Source: Eurosta solidaginis
Lineage: Eukaryota > Arthropoda > Insecta > Diptera > Tephritidae
Reading direction: 5' to 3'
Length of the DNA stretch: 64,000 nucleotides
NCBI RefSeq assembly: GCF_040869045.1
Contig: NC_090320.1
Span: 254,324,978 to 254,388,977 of the forward strand
Shown here: positions 1-9,615 of the stretch, piece by piece
How positions within the stretch are numbered: the stretch's first letter is position 1
Layout: each line of letters starts with the position of its first letter
Position numbers and translations under genes: made by a program
The notes under the pieces: model-generated
The model's database searches: none
The model's input: the letters and a program-made list of their open reading frames with translations, nothing else
What the model was told of the DNA's origin: nothing

Positions 1-157
1 ACTCAGAACAGTTTTTGTTTTTTTGTTTTGCGATATTGTGTATGACAACTTCACAGGTATTAGAGAAACAGTTTTAGTGTGAAAGTTTTGTCTTTGTCAA
101 AGGTAAAGGTAATGCAAATAAGCGGAAAGAAACGTTTCGGATATCCTCTGAAAAGTT

Positions 158-664
158 TCATCTTAAATATTTTATGTACACTGAAATTACCTTGAACATT
201 GGCATATAGTTGTCCCTTATTATATTGGTAGCTCCAAACGAAGTCATTCGGAAAATTGAATTGTACATTTGTATATTGGCTAGAAAATGTCTTGATTCCG
301 CTGTTTTACAAGAAATTAGTGTTGCTAATGGTTCTGGTGGGCATTGCAATTCCTCTAGCCGAACTTTTCCTGAGGCGAAACACATTCCAAGCGTTTCTCT
401 TTTCAATTTTAGTGCAGAGTAAAATGGACATACATTGTTCCTAATGCCAATTACCACAAATATGTGCAAACTATAATCGATATCGTTGTTATATTGAAAT
501 GCGGTACCACCCAAAGGAATATTAATGTTGCGTCGACCAGGACGTGACCTGGCATATCGTTCCCTGTCAATGGCATTATGATGTACCCGTTGCTCGCCTG
601 ATCGACGTTCTCTTTCGTTGGATCTATTTTGTGTTCTCCACGACCGATGTCGCGTGGAAGGCAT
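158..664 (-). CDS. Helitron replicase/helicase, N-terminal part (partial)
   Basis: A 168-residue frame resembles the region that precedes the Rep domain in eukaryotic Helitron proteins. Seen: a basic N terminus (residues 1-50), FQYNNDIDY (56-64), VCPFYSALKLKRET (78-91), GMCFASGKVRLEEL (93-106), PPEPL (109-113) and a FLANIQMYNSIF...TSFGA block (127-145). The Met at 664 is chosen because the basic N terminus typical of the family starts there; 32 further codons upstream are open but look like leader. Similarity ends at the lysine before a good splice donor (AAG|GTAATT near 193) and a stop follows 10 codons on. The Rep and helicase domains are therefore expected beyond the left edge, or have been lost. 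The family role is rolling-circle transposition; function of this copy is not shown. Confidence 0.72.
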   Translation of the reverse strand: MPSTRHRSWRTQNRSNERERRSGEQRVHHNAIDRERYARSRPGRRNINIPLGGTAFQYNNDIDYSLHIFVVIGIRNNVCPFYSALKLKRETLGMCFASGKVRLEELQCPPEPLATLISCKTAESRHFLANIQMYNSIFRMTSFGATNIIRDNYMPMFKVISVYIKYLR

Positions 665-1108
665 TTTGAAATTAACTCCAATTTTAACGAAAACTTTAAA
701 AGAAAGATTGGTCGAATAAATGCTCTTTTTTATCACAGCACTTTTCATTAAAATAAACAAGTTTGTAGAAGCAGGAAAACTTTAACAGTGACTTCGTGAA
801 ATACATTTTATTTACTATTGCAAAAAGTAAAGCGCAATTAAAAATTTGTAATTTTAAATATTTCTATGTACATATGTATGTTTGTCTTTGAATTAGTTTT
901 CTTAATTTGAAATCGCAGGCGGCTACCTGCTGAACAGGTAGAACCGAAAATATTCATAAAATAAAACAAAATTGTTTGGAAACAGTTTTGAAATTTGAAA
1001 TATTTTATATACATATACTTAAGTCATGTGTAGGAAATTTCTTATTGCAAATTAAGTATACGGTATAAAAAAAAGTGCTGAAAAGGCAAAAAATATCTTT
1101 GTTCAATA
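665..1108. other. AT-rich flank, nothing recognised
   Basis: This is the 5' side of the Helitron replicase frame. It is AT-rich with short direct repeats. No coding potential, RNA gene or element end could be supported. Confidence 0.5.
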
Positions 1109-2075
1109 GGGAAATGGATAGGGATGGGGATAGAAATGGGGATAGGGATTAGGACTTACCTTATATAACGCATTACCAATTTCCAGTAGTCTAACATTAA
1201 TAAAAAAATAAATGTAAGGCGCGATAACCTCCGAAGAGATCTAAGGCCGAGCTTCTCTTCCAATTTGCGTCGTGCTCCTCTTGATTTTTCCCTACAAATT
1301 GGCCGGACGGGACCTACATGTTTTATGCCGACTCCGAACGGCATCTGCAAGGCAGATGAGTTTTCACTGAGAGCTTTTCATGGCAGAAATACAATCGGAG
1401 CGCTTGCCAGACACTGCCGAGGGGCGACCCCGCTTAGAAAAATTTTCTTCTAATTGAAAAATCTTATTTCTAAAATTTTGATGTTGCTTTGCCCGGGAGT
1501 TGAACCCAGGGCATACGGTGTGATAGGCGGAGCACGCTACCATCACACCACGGTGGCCGCCACTAACTAACATTAATACTTCCATAGATATTAAGTATGA
1601 AAGATCCCATTTGTATAGGAGGTACCACGCCCCCGTTTCCGATTTCAAAAAGGGATAAAAATAAGGATAGATACTTACCTTGTATAACGCGTTACTAAAT
1701 TTCAGTAGTCTAGCATTAATAATTGCATAGATATTGAGTATGAAAGATCCCATTTGTATGGGAGGTGCCACGCCCCCTTTTCCGATTTCATAAAAGGATA
1801 GGTGCAGAGATAGGGACTTACCTTACATAACGGCTTACCAAATTTCAGTAGTCTAGCATTAATACTTCCAAAGATATTGAGTATTAAAATCCCGTTTGTA
1901 TGGGAGGTGCCACGCCCCCTTCTCCGATTTCAAAAAGGGATACAAACAGGGATATATACTTACCATATATAACGCCTTACCAAATTTCAGGAGTCTAGCA
2001 TGAATAGTTGCATGGATATTGAGTATGAAAGATCCCATTTGTATGGGTGGTGCCACTCCCCCTTTCCGATTTCAA
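1109..2075. repeat. ~142-bp tandem array, interrupted by a SINE
   Basis: The sequence opens with short GGGGATA-like repeats (1109-1160). A unit then recurs with a CACGCCCCC...TCCGATTTCAAAAAGGGATA core at about 1636, 1778, 1921 and 2063, a period of 141-144 bp. Each unit also holds the phrase for 'acttaccttatataacg' and 'tttcagtagtctagcatta'. The first unit is split at 1203-1566 by a SINE. The array probably belongs to a non-autonomous DNA element, since the run after 2075 (GTTAAAATCCGTCCACTCG) is of a style common in fly interspersed repeats. The family is not named. Confidence 0.75.
1203..1566 (-). mobile_element. tRNA-derived SINE, copy 1 (full length)
   Basis: On the minus strand the element starts with a tRNA-like head. 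An A-box-like TGTGATGGTAGCG lies at 1534-1547 and a B box GGGTTCAACTCCC at 1496-1508. A body with ATGCCGTTCGGAGTCGGCAT follows, and the copy ends in GAGGTTATCGCG and an AT-rich tail near 1203. It is flanked by a perfect 12-bp duplication CTAACATTAATA at 1191-1202 and 1567-1578, which proves retroposition into the tandem array. Related copies in this window lie at 3694/6222, 12387, 24930, 32341, 42105, 55275 and 63968. The head drives Pol III transcription in this class, and mobilisation depends on a partner LINE. Confidence 0.92.
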
Positions 2076-2833
2076 AAAAAAAGTACACAAAAATTATACG
2101 GGGCTATGCATCTGACCTGTGTGTAAGTTTGGTTAAAATCCGTCCACTCGTTTGAGCGTCAAGCGGCGACAGGAAAAAAAGTGTTTACTTTTTATAATAT
2201 GTATAGATACGGAGATAGTTACTAGGATATGTTTCTGAATTTAATTCCTTCATCAGCTAGTTTCTCGGGAACTGAATATTGAAATCGAATGTCCAACATT
2301 CATACTTTATACTTGTGTATTAAATATTAATGCCCCGCTGCTCCCTTTGTAATTGGTCTCTAAGTGTTACCTTTTCGTTGCTATTCCTTTTATTCACCTT
2401 TTAGGTACATGCAAATTCTGTATGCTATTTAATCCTAATTATGTGGAATGTTTTAGGCGCGCTCAAAAGCTTAGTAACAATAGATTTTTTTCAGTTTTGC
2501 TTTTATTAACACAACTTCCGCTGTTAACTATGGTATCATTATTATCATCTGTATTTAAATAGCGAGACTTTCTCATATTGGTTTATACAATTATATGCAA
2601 TTTTTCTCTAAAATCAATAACAAAATATTGCTATCTTATTTTATTAAATTTTATTTCATTTTATTTCATTTTGTTGTATTTATTTTATTTTATTGTATTT
2701 AACGCCGTTAGCGTGGGTTGTTTGCGTGGCGACAGTCTCATAGATTAAATACGTGCTTCATTTATGTGTTAGTGTACTTTTTCAAATGATAATTAAGCGC
2801 AATATTTAACTGTTTTGAAATTTTTTTAAAGGT
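2076..2833. other. AT-rich spacer with a (TTTTA)n-like run
   Basis: The tail of the preceding repeat runs to about 2210. A degenerate TTTTATTTCA/TTTTA simple repeat occupies 2636-2700. No gene or element boundary was recognised in the rest. Confidence 0.5.
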
Positions 2834-3576
2834 CAGTAGTGGAACTCACAAACTTTTTTAACGACATTTGCCATCGCTTTATTTCCGAATCGATAACCAT
2901 AACGATTTCGTTATTCAGTAGCTATTTTGTATCGATATTTCTTTATCGACGATCAGCTGTGTTGTTATATAAACGGCAAGTGAATTAGCTGCGTTAAGAA
3001 TCACGAAATTAATATTTCTCGCAATTTTTGTTGAAAAAGAAAATCCGAACTTTAATTAAATGCTTTCAAACACGAAAATATGCTTTATTTATAAATCAAA
3101 TGGCATTTGAGTAATTGGCGTACGTTTTATCACAAGATGAGGAATTACTAAAACTATTGCCAGTGGACAAACACTTTCTTAGAGAAGGGGATACGGGGCA
3201 ACGGAGTTTCGAAAGCTGTACGGACTAACCCCAGACTTGGCTCATGAATTTATTACTCAACTTGATGCTCAGTTAAGGGGTACAACAATAACTGTAATAT
3301 CAAATATGTAAAAACTTGCCCAATAATGACTTTTAAAAGCAGTTAGTATACAAAATTTATTTATTTTTGGCATTCCTTTTTTACTTTTCGCATTTTTTAG
3401 GTTTCGTTAAGCTGTGCTGTCATCTTTCTACTATCAAAACGAAATTTAAATGTCATTATTATTTCGAGTCGTTAAACTTAAGTTAGTGAATAATACAATC
3501 GATAAGGCAAGCGACAAAATCGTTAATTAAAATCACGACAAATCGCATCGGTGTAAGTTAGTGAATTCCACTACTG
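2834..3576. mobile_element. PIF/Harbinger-type element with terminal inverted repeats
   Basis: The left end begins CAGTAGTGGAACTCAC and the right end, read inverted, begins CAGTAGTGGAATTCAC. The termini match at 20 of the first 22 positions. The 743-bp interior contains a short frame similar to the N-terminal part of PIF/Harbinger transposases (3138-3309) plus several CGATAA/TTATCG words. No convincing target duplication was found. It is probably an internally deleted, non-autonomous copy. The superfamily assignment rests only on the transposase scrap. Confidence 0.65.
3138..3309 (+). pseudogene. PIF/Harbinger transposase N-terminal fragment
   Basis: The frame reads DEELLKLLPVDKHFLREGD and then, after a shift near 3200, FRKLYGLTPDLAHEFITQLD and a stop at 3307-3309. 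The F-R-x-x-Y-x-L-T-x-D-L-x...L-x-x-Q-L-D pattern is typical of the DNA-binding N-terminal region of PIF/Harbinger (DDE_Tnp_4) transposases. The catalytic DDE part is absent. It lies wholly within the inverted-repeat element, so it is a relic of that element's own transposase. Confidence 0.6.
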
Positions 3577-3844
3577 GATTTTTCCTTGAGAAAACTATAG
3601 ATAAATATGTTATTGTTTATAACTTAGAACTGTATTTTGGCCGTAATAGGGTCACGACAATTCCGTCTTCCTACTTTTATAATAGAACATTTTGCGGCCG
3701 CTTTTGTGGGATGGCAGCGCACTCCGCCGGCCTCACCGAAGGCCCAGTCCCAACTCCCGGGTAAAGTAACGTCAAAATTCAGAAACAATTATCAAATCTG
3801 GTTCGTCACTCGGAAGAGATTTAGTGTATTACTGCCATGAAAAG

Positions 3845-6221
3845 GATAGGATAGGTTAGGTGGTAGCTTCCCTGATAAGGATAGCTCACTTGGACAACAC
3901 GAAGGTCCGTTGTGATACCACATACACCAAAAATAACGGTGACCTAGATCCAGCTACTTAGAGAATCGTTGGGTAGCAACGATAAAGCTCCGAATGATAC
4001 CGATCTCAACTTTGGATATATCCTCGGGAGATCCAAGTGAGTCGCGACCGAAGTACTTTCGCCTAATTCTGGCAAAAGCTGGACAATCAAGCATAAAGTG
4101 ATTTGGTGATTTCACCTCATCATCCTCCATACAGCTGCAGCAGGATGGAGTTTCCAGTATATTGAGACGTACCGCATGGATACCCATGGGACAGTGCCCT
4201 GTCAAAACCCCAATGACCATTGATAGGTGAGCCTTAGTGAACCCAATTATTTCAGCAGACCTCCTGCCATCCACTTTCGGCCAGAAAGATCTTGCTACCC
4301 TGCAAGACGTGGTATCCGCCCAACGTTTGCTGAGCTGATTCGAGGCCCAGCTATGGAGGAGCAATCCACAGGTGGCCAGCGGGATCCCGAAGTCCCTACA
4401 GCCATCTTCATCCGGTTTAGTTGTACCGATGCGGGCTAAGAGATCCGCTTGACAGTTACCCGGGATATCACTATGTCCCGGGACCCAGATAATCTTAATT
4501 GTAAAATAATTCGATGCAATCGCAAGCGAGGTCAGGCACTCCCAGACCACCCTCGATCGCACTGTAGTTGAGCTCAAGGCCTTGATAGCCGATTGGCTAT
4601 CAGAGTAGATGTTAAATTCCCTAACCGTGGTAGCACTGGATAGCATTCCATCCACCGCATCCTTAATCGCAGCAATTTCCGCTTGGAATACACTGCAGTG
4701 ATCAGCCAACTTAAACTTGCGGCTTAAATTTAGCTCTTGACAAAAGACCCCCCCACCAACCTTTCCATCCAGCTTTGACCCATCCGTGAACAAGTTAACC
4801 GGTCCCATGCCCGAGATAATTCCTCTTCCCCAATCCTCTCTCTCTGGAATAACTGGGGTGAAGGTTGTATAGGGAGCTGTTATCGGCATACAGTAGTCCG
4901 TTCTGTCCGGGATGAAGTCGAAACTGGTAAGAAGGCTAGAGTGTCCGCGGTCAGAAAGTCTATATCCCATATCACGAAGCCTGACCAACGACCTTGCCGC
5001 GGCCGCCTTTCCCGCAATATCTACTGGGTATATGTTCAGCATGACGTTCAGTGCCAAGGTAGGCGTTGTTCTGAGAGCGCCACTGATACCGATCAGCGCC
5101 GTCCGTTGCACTGACACTAACATTTTGGAGGTGCTCGCCGTGTCCAGTGCTTTCCACCAGACCAGCACCCCATATAGCAGAATCGGTTTGACCACCATCT
5201 CATAAAGCCAGTGTACTATTCTTGGCGAGAGTCCCCATCTCTTTCCGATAGCTCCTCTGCAGCAGTACAAGGCAATGGCGGCCTTCCTGGCCCGATCTTC
5301 CGCATTGGGTCTCCAGGACAGTTTCTTGTCCAAAACAATCCCCAAATATTTAACCCTATCAGAAAGTACCAACGGTACCCCTGCAATCGAGGGAGTTCTG
5401 AAATCGGGCACCTTATATCTTCTTGTGAAAAGGACCAATTCCGTTTTTCCCGGGCTGACCGCCAATCCACATGATTCAGCCCACCTAGCCACAGTATCCA
5501 GGTAGCCCTGAAGAACATCGCGTAGGGCGCCCAGAAATTTGCCTCTGACTAGGATAGCGAGGTCATCTGCATAGGCAACCACCCGACAACCATTGGCTTC
5601 CAGCTCCACAAGAAGCTCGTTGGCTACCACAACCCAGAGGAGAGGAGATAGGACACCCCCCTGTGGCGTGCCCCTGCACACCTTCCTCTTAATTATGGCC
5701 CCTCCCCACTCCGCTGCGACAATTCTGCCGCATAGAAGTTTGCTAATAAATTCAACCAGAGCCGCCTCGACTCCTAAACCCACCAGAGCTCTTTCGATTG
5801 ACCCCGGTAAGACATTGTTAAAAGCTCCCTCGATGTCTAGAAAGGCACCCAGATCATACTCTTTGTGTTCTAGGGACCCCTCTATTTGCTTTACAATCGA
5901 ATGGAGAGCCGTTTCCGTCGATCTGCCCTTGCAGTACGCATGTTGTGAAGCCGACAGTAACCCCCGAGGTATCCTTTCCCGTAGGTACAGGTCAATCAAC
6001 CGCTCAAACGTCTTAAGAAGAAACGACGACAGACTGATTGGCCTGAAATCCTTAGGTGATACATGAGAGCTTCTGCCGGCCTTCGGAATGAAAATAACCC
6101 TAAGCGTGTGCCAAGACTTCGGGATATAGTTAAGCCTGAGGCAGTTGGTATATATGATGGCCAACCAGCGGCAGGAAATCCCCAAAGACCTCTAAAGCTG
6201 CGCAGGAATGATTCCATCCGG
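3845..6221 (-). mobile_element. LOA/R1-like non-LTR retrotransposon, 5'-truncated
   Basis: The element reads on the minus strand from its truncated 5' end (6221, inside the GPDGI box of the reverse transcriptase) to a 3' end near 3845 rich in CCTAACC-like repeats. A 3' UTR of about 110 bp follows the stop. It sits inside a SINE and is bounded by an 11-bp duplication (GCCATGAAAAG), the mark of target-primed reverse transcription. The endonuclease ORF and any gag-like ORF are missing. Confidence 0.9.
3954..6221 (-). pseudogene. Reverse transcriptase-RNase H of LOA/R1-like LINE
   Basis: The frame is open for 743 codons from 6185 to the stop at 3954. Upstream the same frame reads GPDGIIPAQL, a TAG stop (6192-6194), then RSLGISCRW. 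Numbering from 6185, the reverse transcriptase shows PKAGR (35-39), FRPISLSS (47-54), FLDIEGAFNN (115-124), GTPQGGVLSPLLW (172-184) and the AYADD active site (204-208). RNase H follows with TDGS D468, QAE E503, SDSQ D529 and QAD D581, so its D-E-D-D set is complete. A Cys/His cluster (CSC...H...C) lies near the C terminus. It encodes an enzyme that copied LINE RNA into the genome. Loss of the N-terminal half and the TAG make it a pseudogene, but the long clean frame implies recent insertion. Confidence 0.88.
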
Positions 6222-6365
6222 GCCATGAAAAGCTTATCAGTGAAAATTCATCTGCCTTGCAGGCGCCGTTCGGAGTCGACATAAACATGTAAGTCCCGTC
6301 CCACCAATTTTTGTGAAAATTAACAGAAGCATGATTTTCTAAACTTTACCAACTCTCTATTTTTA

Positions 6366-6475
6366 AACGGTTATATTTAGATTAACTTGACAGGCAGGCC
6401 GCACGGCCGCATACACGGCCGCATGCACGGCTGTTGTGAACGAATTTTGAAATTGAAATTTAACCTTCATCTCCT
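6366..6475 (+). repeat. Terminal fragment of family C element
   Basis: The sequence begins TTTAAACGGTTATATTTAG and continues with a TTGACAGGCAGGC...CACGGC stretch and TTGTGAACGAATTTTG. These match the left end of the family C copy at 39918 and the inverted right end of the copy at 18723. Only about 110 bp survive, directly beside the piggyBac relic. Confidence 0.7.
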
Positions 6476-6641
6476 CTTAAAAAAACTTACGTCTCTGACG
6501 TTCCTGCGTCGTTTTCGACGCATATGTAGTTATTCAAATTTTTAAACATATAAAATGAATTTAAGTACGCAATAACTTTTGCAAAATTGTGATTTTTTTA
6601 TTTATTTTACAAAAAGTAGTCATCTTTATTTTAAGGAATTA

Positions 6642-8540
6642 TTAAGCAAGCTTATTCTCGATACATTTAATGCATATGTTCCTATTATGAACGGTATTGC
6701 ATGCCCCTTTTTTACAGAAGCAGCAAATGGTAGTGTGCATATTATTTTTGGAAGGTTCATTTTTTTCCCAGCACATCAAGCACCTTTGTCTGCCTTTTAT
6801 TTGTTGTGGAACACTTTTTGCTCCAGTAGCTTGTTTAGATGTAACATGTTTAGATGAGGAAGCAATTTCAACTAAATTTGCTGCTGAACTTGTTCTCGGC
6901 TTTACAGTTCTATTTCCTATAATCCTAGTTCCTTTAGAAAATTCCTTCGAATAGTTGTTTTCTGGGTACGCTGCCAATCAGGATTAATTTCATTGAAAAT
7001 TATGAATGCGTTCAAAGCAGATATGTCTATTACATTGGCAAACACAGCCATGGGCCATCGATTAGTTTTCCTCTTGCATCTATCGCATGAAAGCATTTTA
7101 TCAACTGTATCGACTCCTCCTGTTTTAAAAGAAAAACAAACTTGAGTCATCAAAAAAAAAAAACATATAAATAAGTTTACCATACACGGACCTTTTGTTT
7201 TATTAGAGTAGTTTATAATAGATGGTAGCCTTTTAGTCCCGTCTTGGACTTCGATAAAGTTGTGCTAAGTACTTTGTAAAATTGTACATTTATTTTTCCT
7301 CCCAATGTAAGAAACAAGTGCAGTATTATTTGTGAATGCGAATGTTGACTTGAACAATGGTAGGTTTTTGCATTTTAGGAGAATTGGATGGATCAATGTC
7401 TTATTTTTCTCTTATATTGTAATTTTTCTCTTATATTGTAATACCTCTTGCTAATAATTCCTGGCCGAGGACATATGAGGAAAAAAAATTATCCATTGTC
7501 ACGTTGTGACCTTTCAGCCCAGAAACCATATCCAAAATAACTCGTTGACCCTGATTTTTTTCGCATGTGCTCACACCGGCTGGTTTACCCAAATATGGCT
7601 GTATTTTTCTTACGTAGCAACTTTCAGATTAGACACACAACCAAAACTTGATTCCATATTTTTCTGGTTTGGAAGGCATATACTGCTGAAACTTGCACCG
7701 GCCTCTGAAACCTAGTAGCTGCTCATCAACAGTTACACATTCGTGTGGGTTGTAATATTCTGCTAATATATCTGACCATTTTTCAAATACCTCTCTGATG
7801 GGAGCAAACTTATCTGCAGACGTTTACTGTCTCATAGCGACTCATAGCATCATCAAAACGAAGTACTTGCGTTACATATTGGAATGTATTTTTTGACATT
7901 ATAGTTCTAAAAATCGGCCGACCATACTGTGCATCGAATAAATCTACCAATGTTTCATTTTAAATCTACAAATTTATTTGTAAATTTTGTTTATAACATT
8001 ATTCAATAAAAAATTGTTAATACCTATAAAGGCCAGCTAAAATCAAAATGTATATATACGCTTGAAGTAAAGAAGAATCAATTTCCATGCAGTCTTCACC
8101 ATGGTTAGCTCTAGCAAATGCATTTGTATGCTTTAGAATAATATTATCCAGATGTGGTGGTAAAAAAAGGAGAAACGAATCTTTTATATTGCTAACACGA
8201 GCTTTAGCATATCGAGTAATTCCAGGTAACAGATTGATAATATTCTCACTTCTGAGTCTACCATTGTGCTGCTGAAAAGTTCTGCCTGCCATATTGTTCC
8301 ATCTTTCAAAAGGTACAATGGATCACCGTTTGAAGCAGTACCAATACCATCAATTCTAGTAGATCGAGTATTATTATCTTCTTCGCATTCACTACCATCT
8401 AAAAAAGTTTCACTTTCACTACCTCCTGACATATAAATCACATAATCATCACTTATATCGGAGAGGCTGCAGCTATCTTCATCACTTTGATTGATAAGAG
8501 CTCCTATTTCCTCACTCGACAAATATTTCGGTTGACACAT
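6642..8540 (-). pseudogene. piggyBac-like transposase (DDE_Tnp_1_7), decayed
   Basis: Pieces in order on the minus strand are: an acidic N terminus starting MCQPKYLSSEEIGALIN (8540), a shift, then NIINLLPGITRYAKAR...DNIILKHTN...LLQAYIYILILAGLYR (8280-8020). Next come YGRPIFRTIMSKNTF (~7900), VTVDEQLLGFRG, KPEKYGIKFW, GHNVTMDNFFSSY, GGVDTVDKMLS...CKRKTNRWP and a Cys-rich C terminus (RCLMCWEKN...CCFCKKGACN). All three catalytic Asp codons are visible, near 7725, 7491 and 7110. Two short AT-rich gaps look like introns. One ends in an AAAACAG acceptor so that NKTK joins GGVD in frame (about 7122-7197). The other follows GLYR near 8030. Several stops and shifts rule out activity. The family performs cut-and-paste transposition at TTAA. 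Confidence 0.85.
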
Positions 8541-8548
8541 ATTATTTA

Positions 8549-9615
8549 CTAGCAGACCCGTCAGATGTTGTTCTGCCCTAAATTTTGTCTATCTCCATAC
8601 ATTTTAATAAACTTTTTCCGTCTAACTCTGCCTCCCTCCCTCTCCTCACTTTTTCTTAATCCTTTTATTCACTCCTCCCTCCGTCTTTTCGCTTCAACTA
8701 TCTTTATTTTCGTCTCACTCTATCTCTTTCTCAGTCTCCTACTCCTTCCGTCTTTTCTCTTCTCTAAAGTTTTTCCCATTCATCTTCATCCCTTATTACC
8801 AGGCAAATCGAATAGGAGTATGCAAATAGTTATGTGGGTATTATTAATTCATGTCTTTATTTCCGCTTCGCATGCACATTTATCAGTTTTGCCAGGTTAA
8901 TGCAACTAAATCGAATATCAAAATGAAAATTACTTTAAAGCTCTCAGCAACAACTTTCATTTGATATCCATATTACACACACATTCCAGGGTCCAGGTTT
9001 TGCCCATATCTTGAGACCCTAGTCACCCAGCGGTATAAAAATTACTCTGTACTAAAGCACTCATCAACAGCTTCAATTTGATACCCATAATGTAAAAACA
9101 CATCCTAGCGTTACCCTGATGCACGTTTTGGCCTATATCTCGAGACCCTTCACAAATAGGTATGAAAACTACCCTGTACTAAAGCACTCATCAACAGCTT
9201 TCATTCGTTATCCATATTCTATAAACACATTCTAGGGGTACCCGCGTCCACATTTTCGCTTATATCTCGAGATCCTAGTTACGCGCGGGTACGAAAAATA
9301 CCCCGTATCAAAGTACTCATAAACAGCTTACATTCGATACCCATATTGTACAAACATATCCCAGGATTACCCAGGTCCACGGTTTGATCTCAAGACCCTA
9401 TCCAGAACGGGATAAAATTAGCCTATGTCTGTCTCCTGGTTCTAAGCTACCCCTCCATCAATTTTCAGCCAAATCTGTTCATCCGTTACTTCCTCTTCAA
9501 TCACTTTTTATCTATTAAAAAAAGCGCATCAAAATTCGTTGCGTATTTTTAAAGGTTTAAGCATTTAAAGGGACATGGGACAGAAAAACCGTCTTTATTT
9601 TATACTATGTAGTGA
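8549..9615 (-). mobile_element. Non-autonomous Helitron with internal ~126-bp repeats
   Basis: Read on the minus strand the element starts TCACTACATAGTATAAAA (9615) and ends GGGTCTGCTAG (8549). It is preceded by A and followed by T, the A|TC...CTAG|T rule for Helitrons. A short GCAGA/TCTGC stem lies just before CTAG. The interior has a pyrimidine-rich tract (8620-8770) and three to four degenerate ~126-bp repeats (8900-9420) with the phrase 'tttgatacccatat'. No protein is encoded. It sits 8 bp upstream of the piggyBac start codon, so it inserted into that element's leader. Its 3' half matches the Helitron at 57941-58838. Confidence 0.82.

Larger units (their letters stand above)
3694..6330 (+). 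mobile_element. tRNA-derived SINE, copy 2, split by a LINE
   Basis: The head (A-box region 3706-3720, B-box region 3747-3759) and middle run from 3694 to 3844, where the SINE phrase TGCCATGAAAA is interrupted. The second half resumes at 6222 with CCATGAAAAGC and runs through the TTCGGAGTCGACATAAA block to about 6330. The duplicated stretch GCCATGAAAAG on both sides (3834-3844 and 6222-6232) is the target duplication made when the LINE inserted. The 3' end of the SINE has diverged and its own outer duplication is not visible. Confidence 0.88.

Noticed and set aside
1265..1453. Short frames containing a Met-Pro-Thr-Pro-Asn-Gly motif (also near 32480, 55400 and 12600)
   Set aside because: The motif is the translation of the conserved SINE body and recurs with every SINE copy, on whichever strand it reads.
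1203..1566. Functional tRNA gene at the SINE head (also at 3694, 12387, 32341 and 55275)
   Set aside because: A and B boxes are present, but the sequence does not fold into a full cloverleaf with a clear acceptor stem, and each copy continues into a conserved SINE body.
5593..6066. A 157-codon plus-strand frame and others opposite the 3954-6221 LINE
   Set aside because: They are antisense to a reverse transcriptase whose motifs are unambiguous on the minus strand.
3954..6185. An intact, functional LINE ORF2
   Set aside because: The frame begins without a genuine ATG, is blocked by TAG upstream, lacks the endonuclease, and the element is 5'-truncated with a target duplication.
8565..8900. 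A 111-codon plus-strand frame with a hydrophobic N terminus
   Set aside because: It lies entirely in the pyrimidine-rich tract of a non-coding Helitron. The same tract at 58412-58819 gives a similar frame, so it is a repeat by-product.
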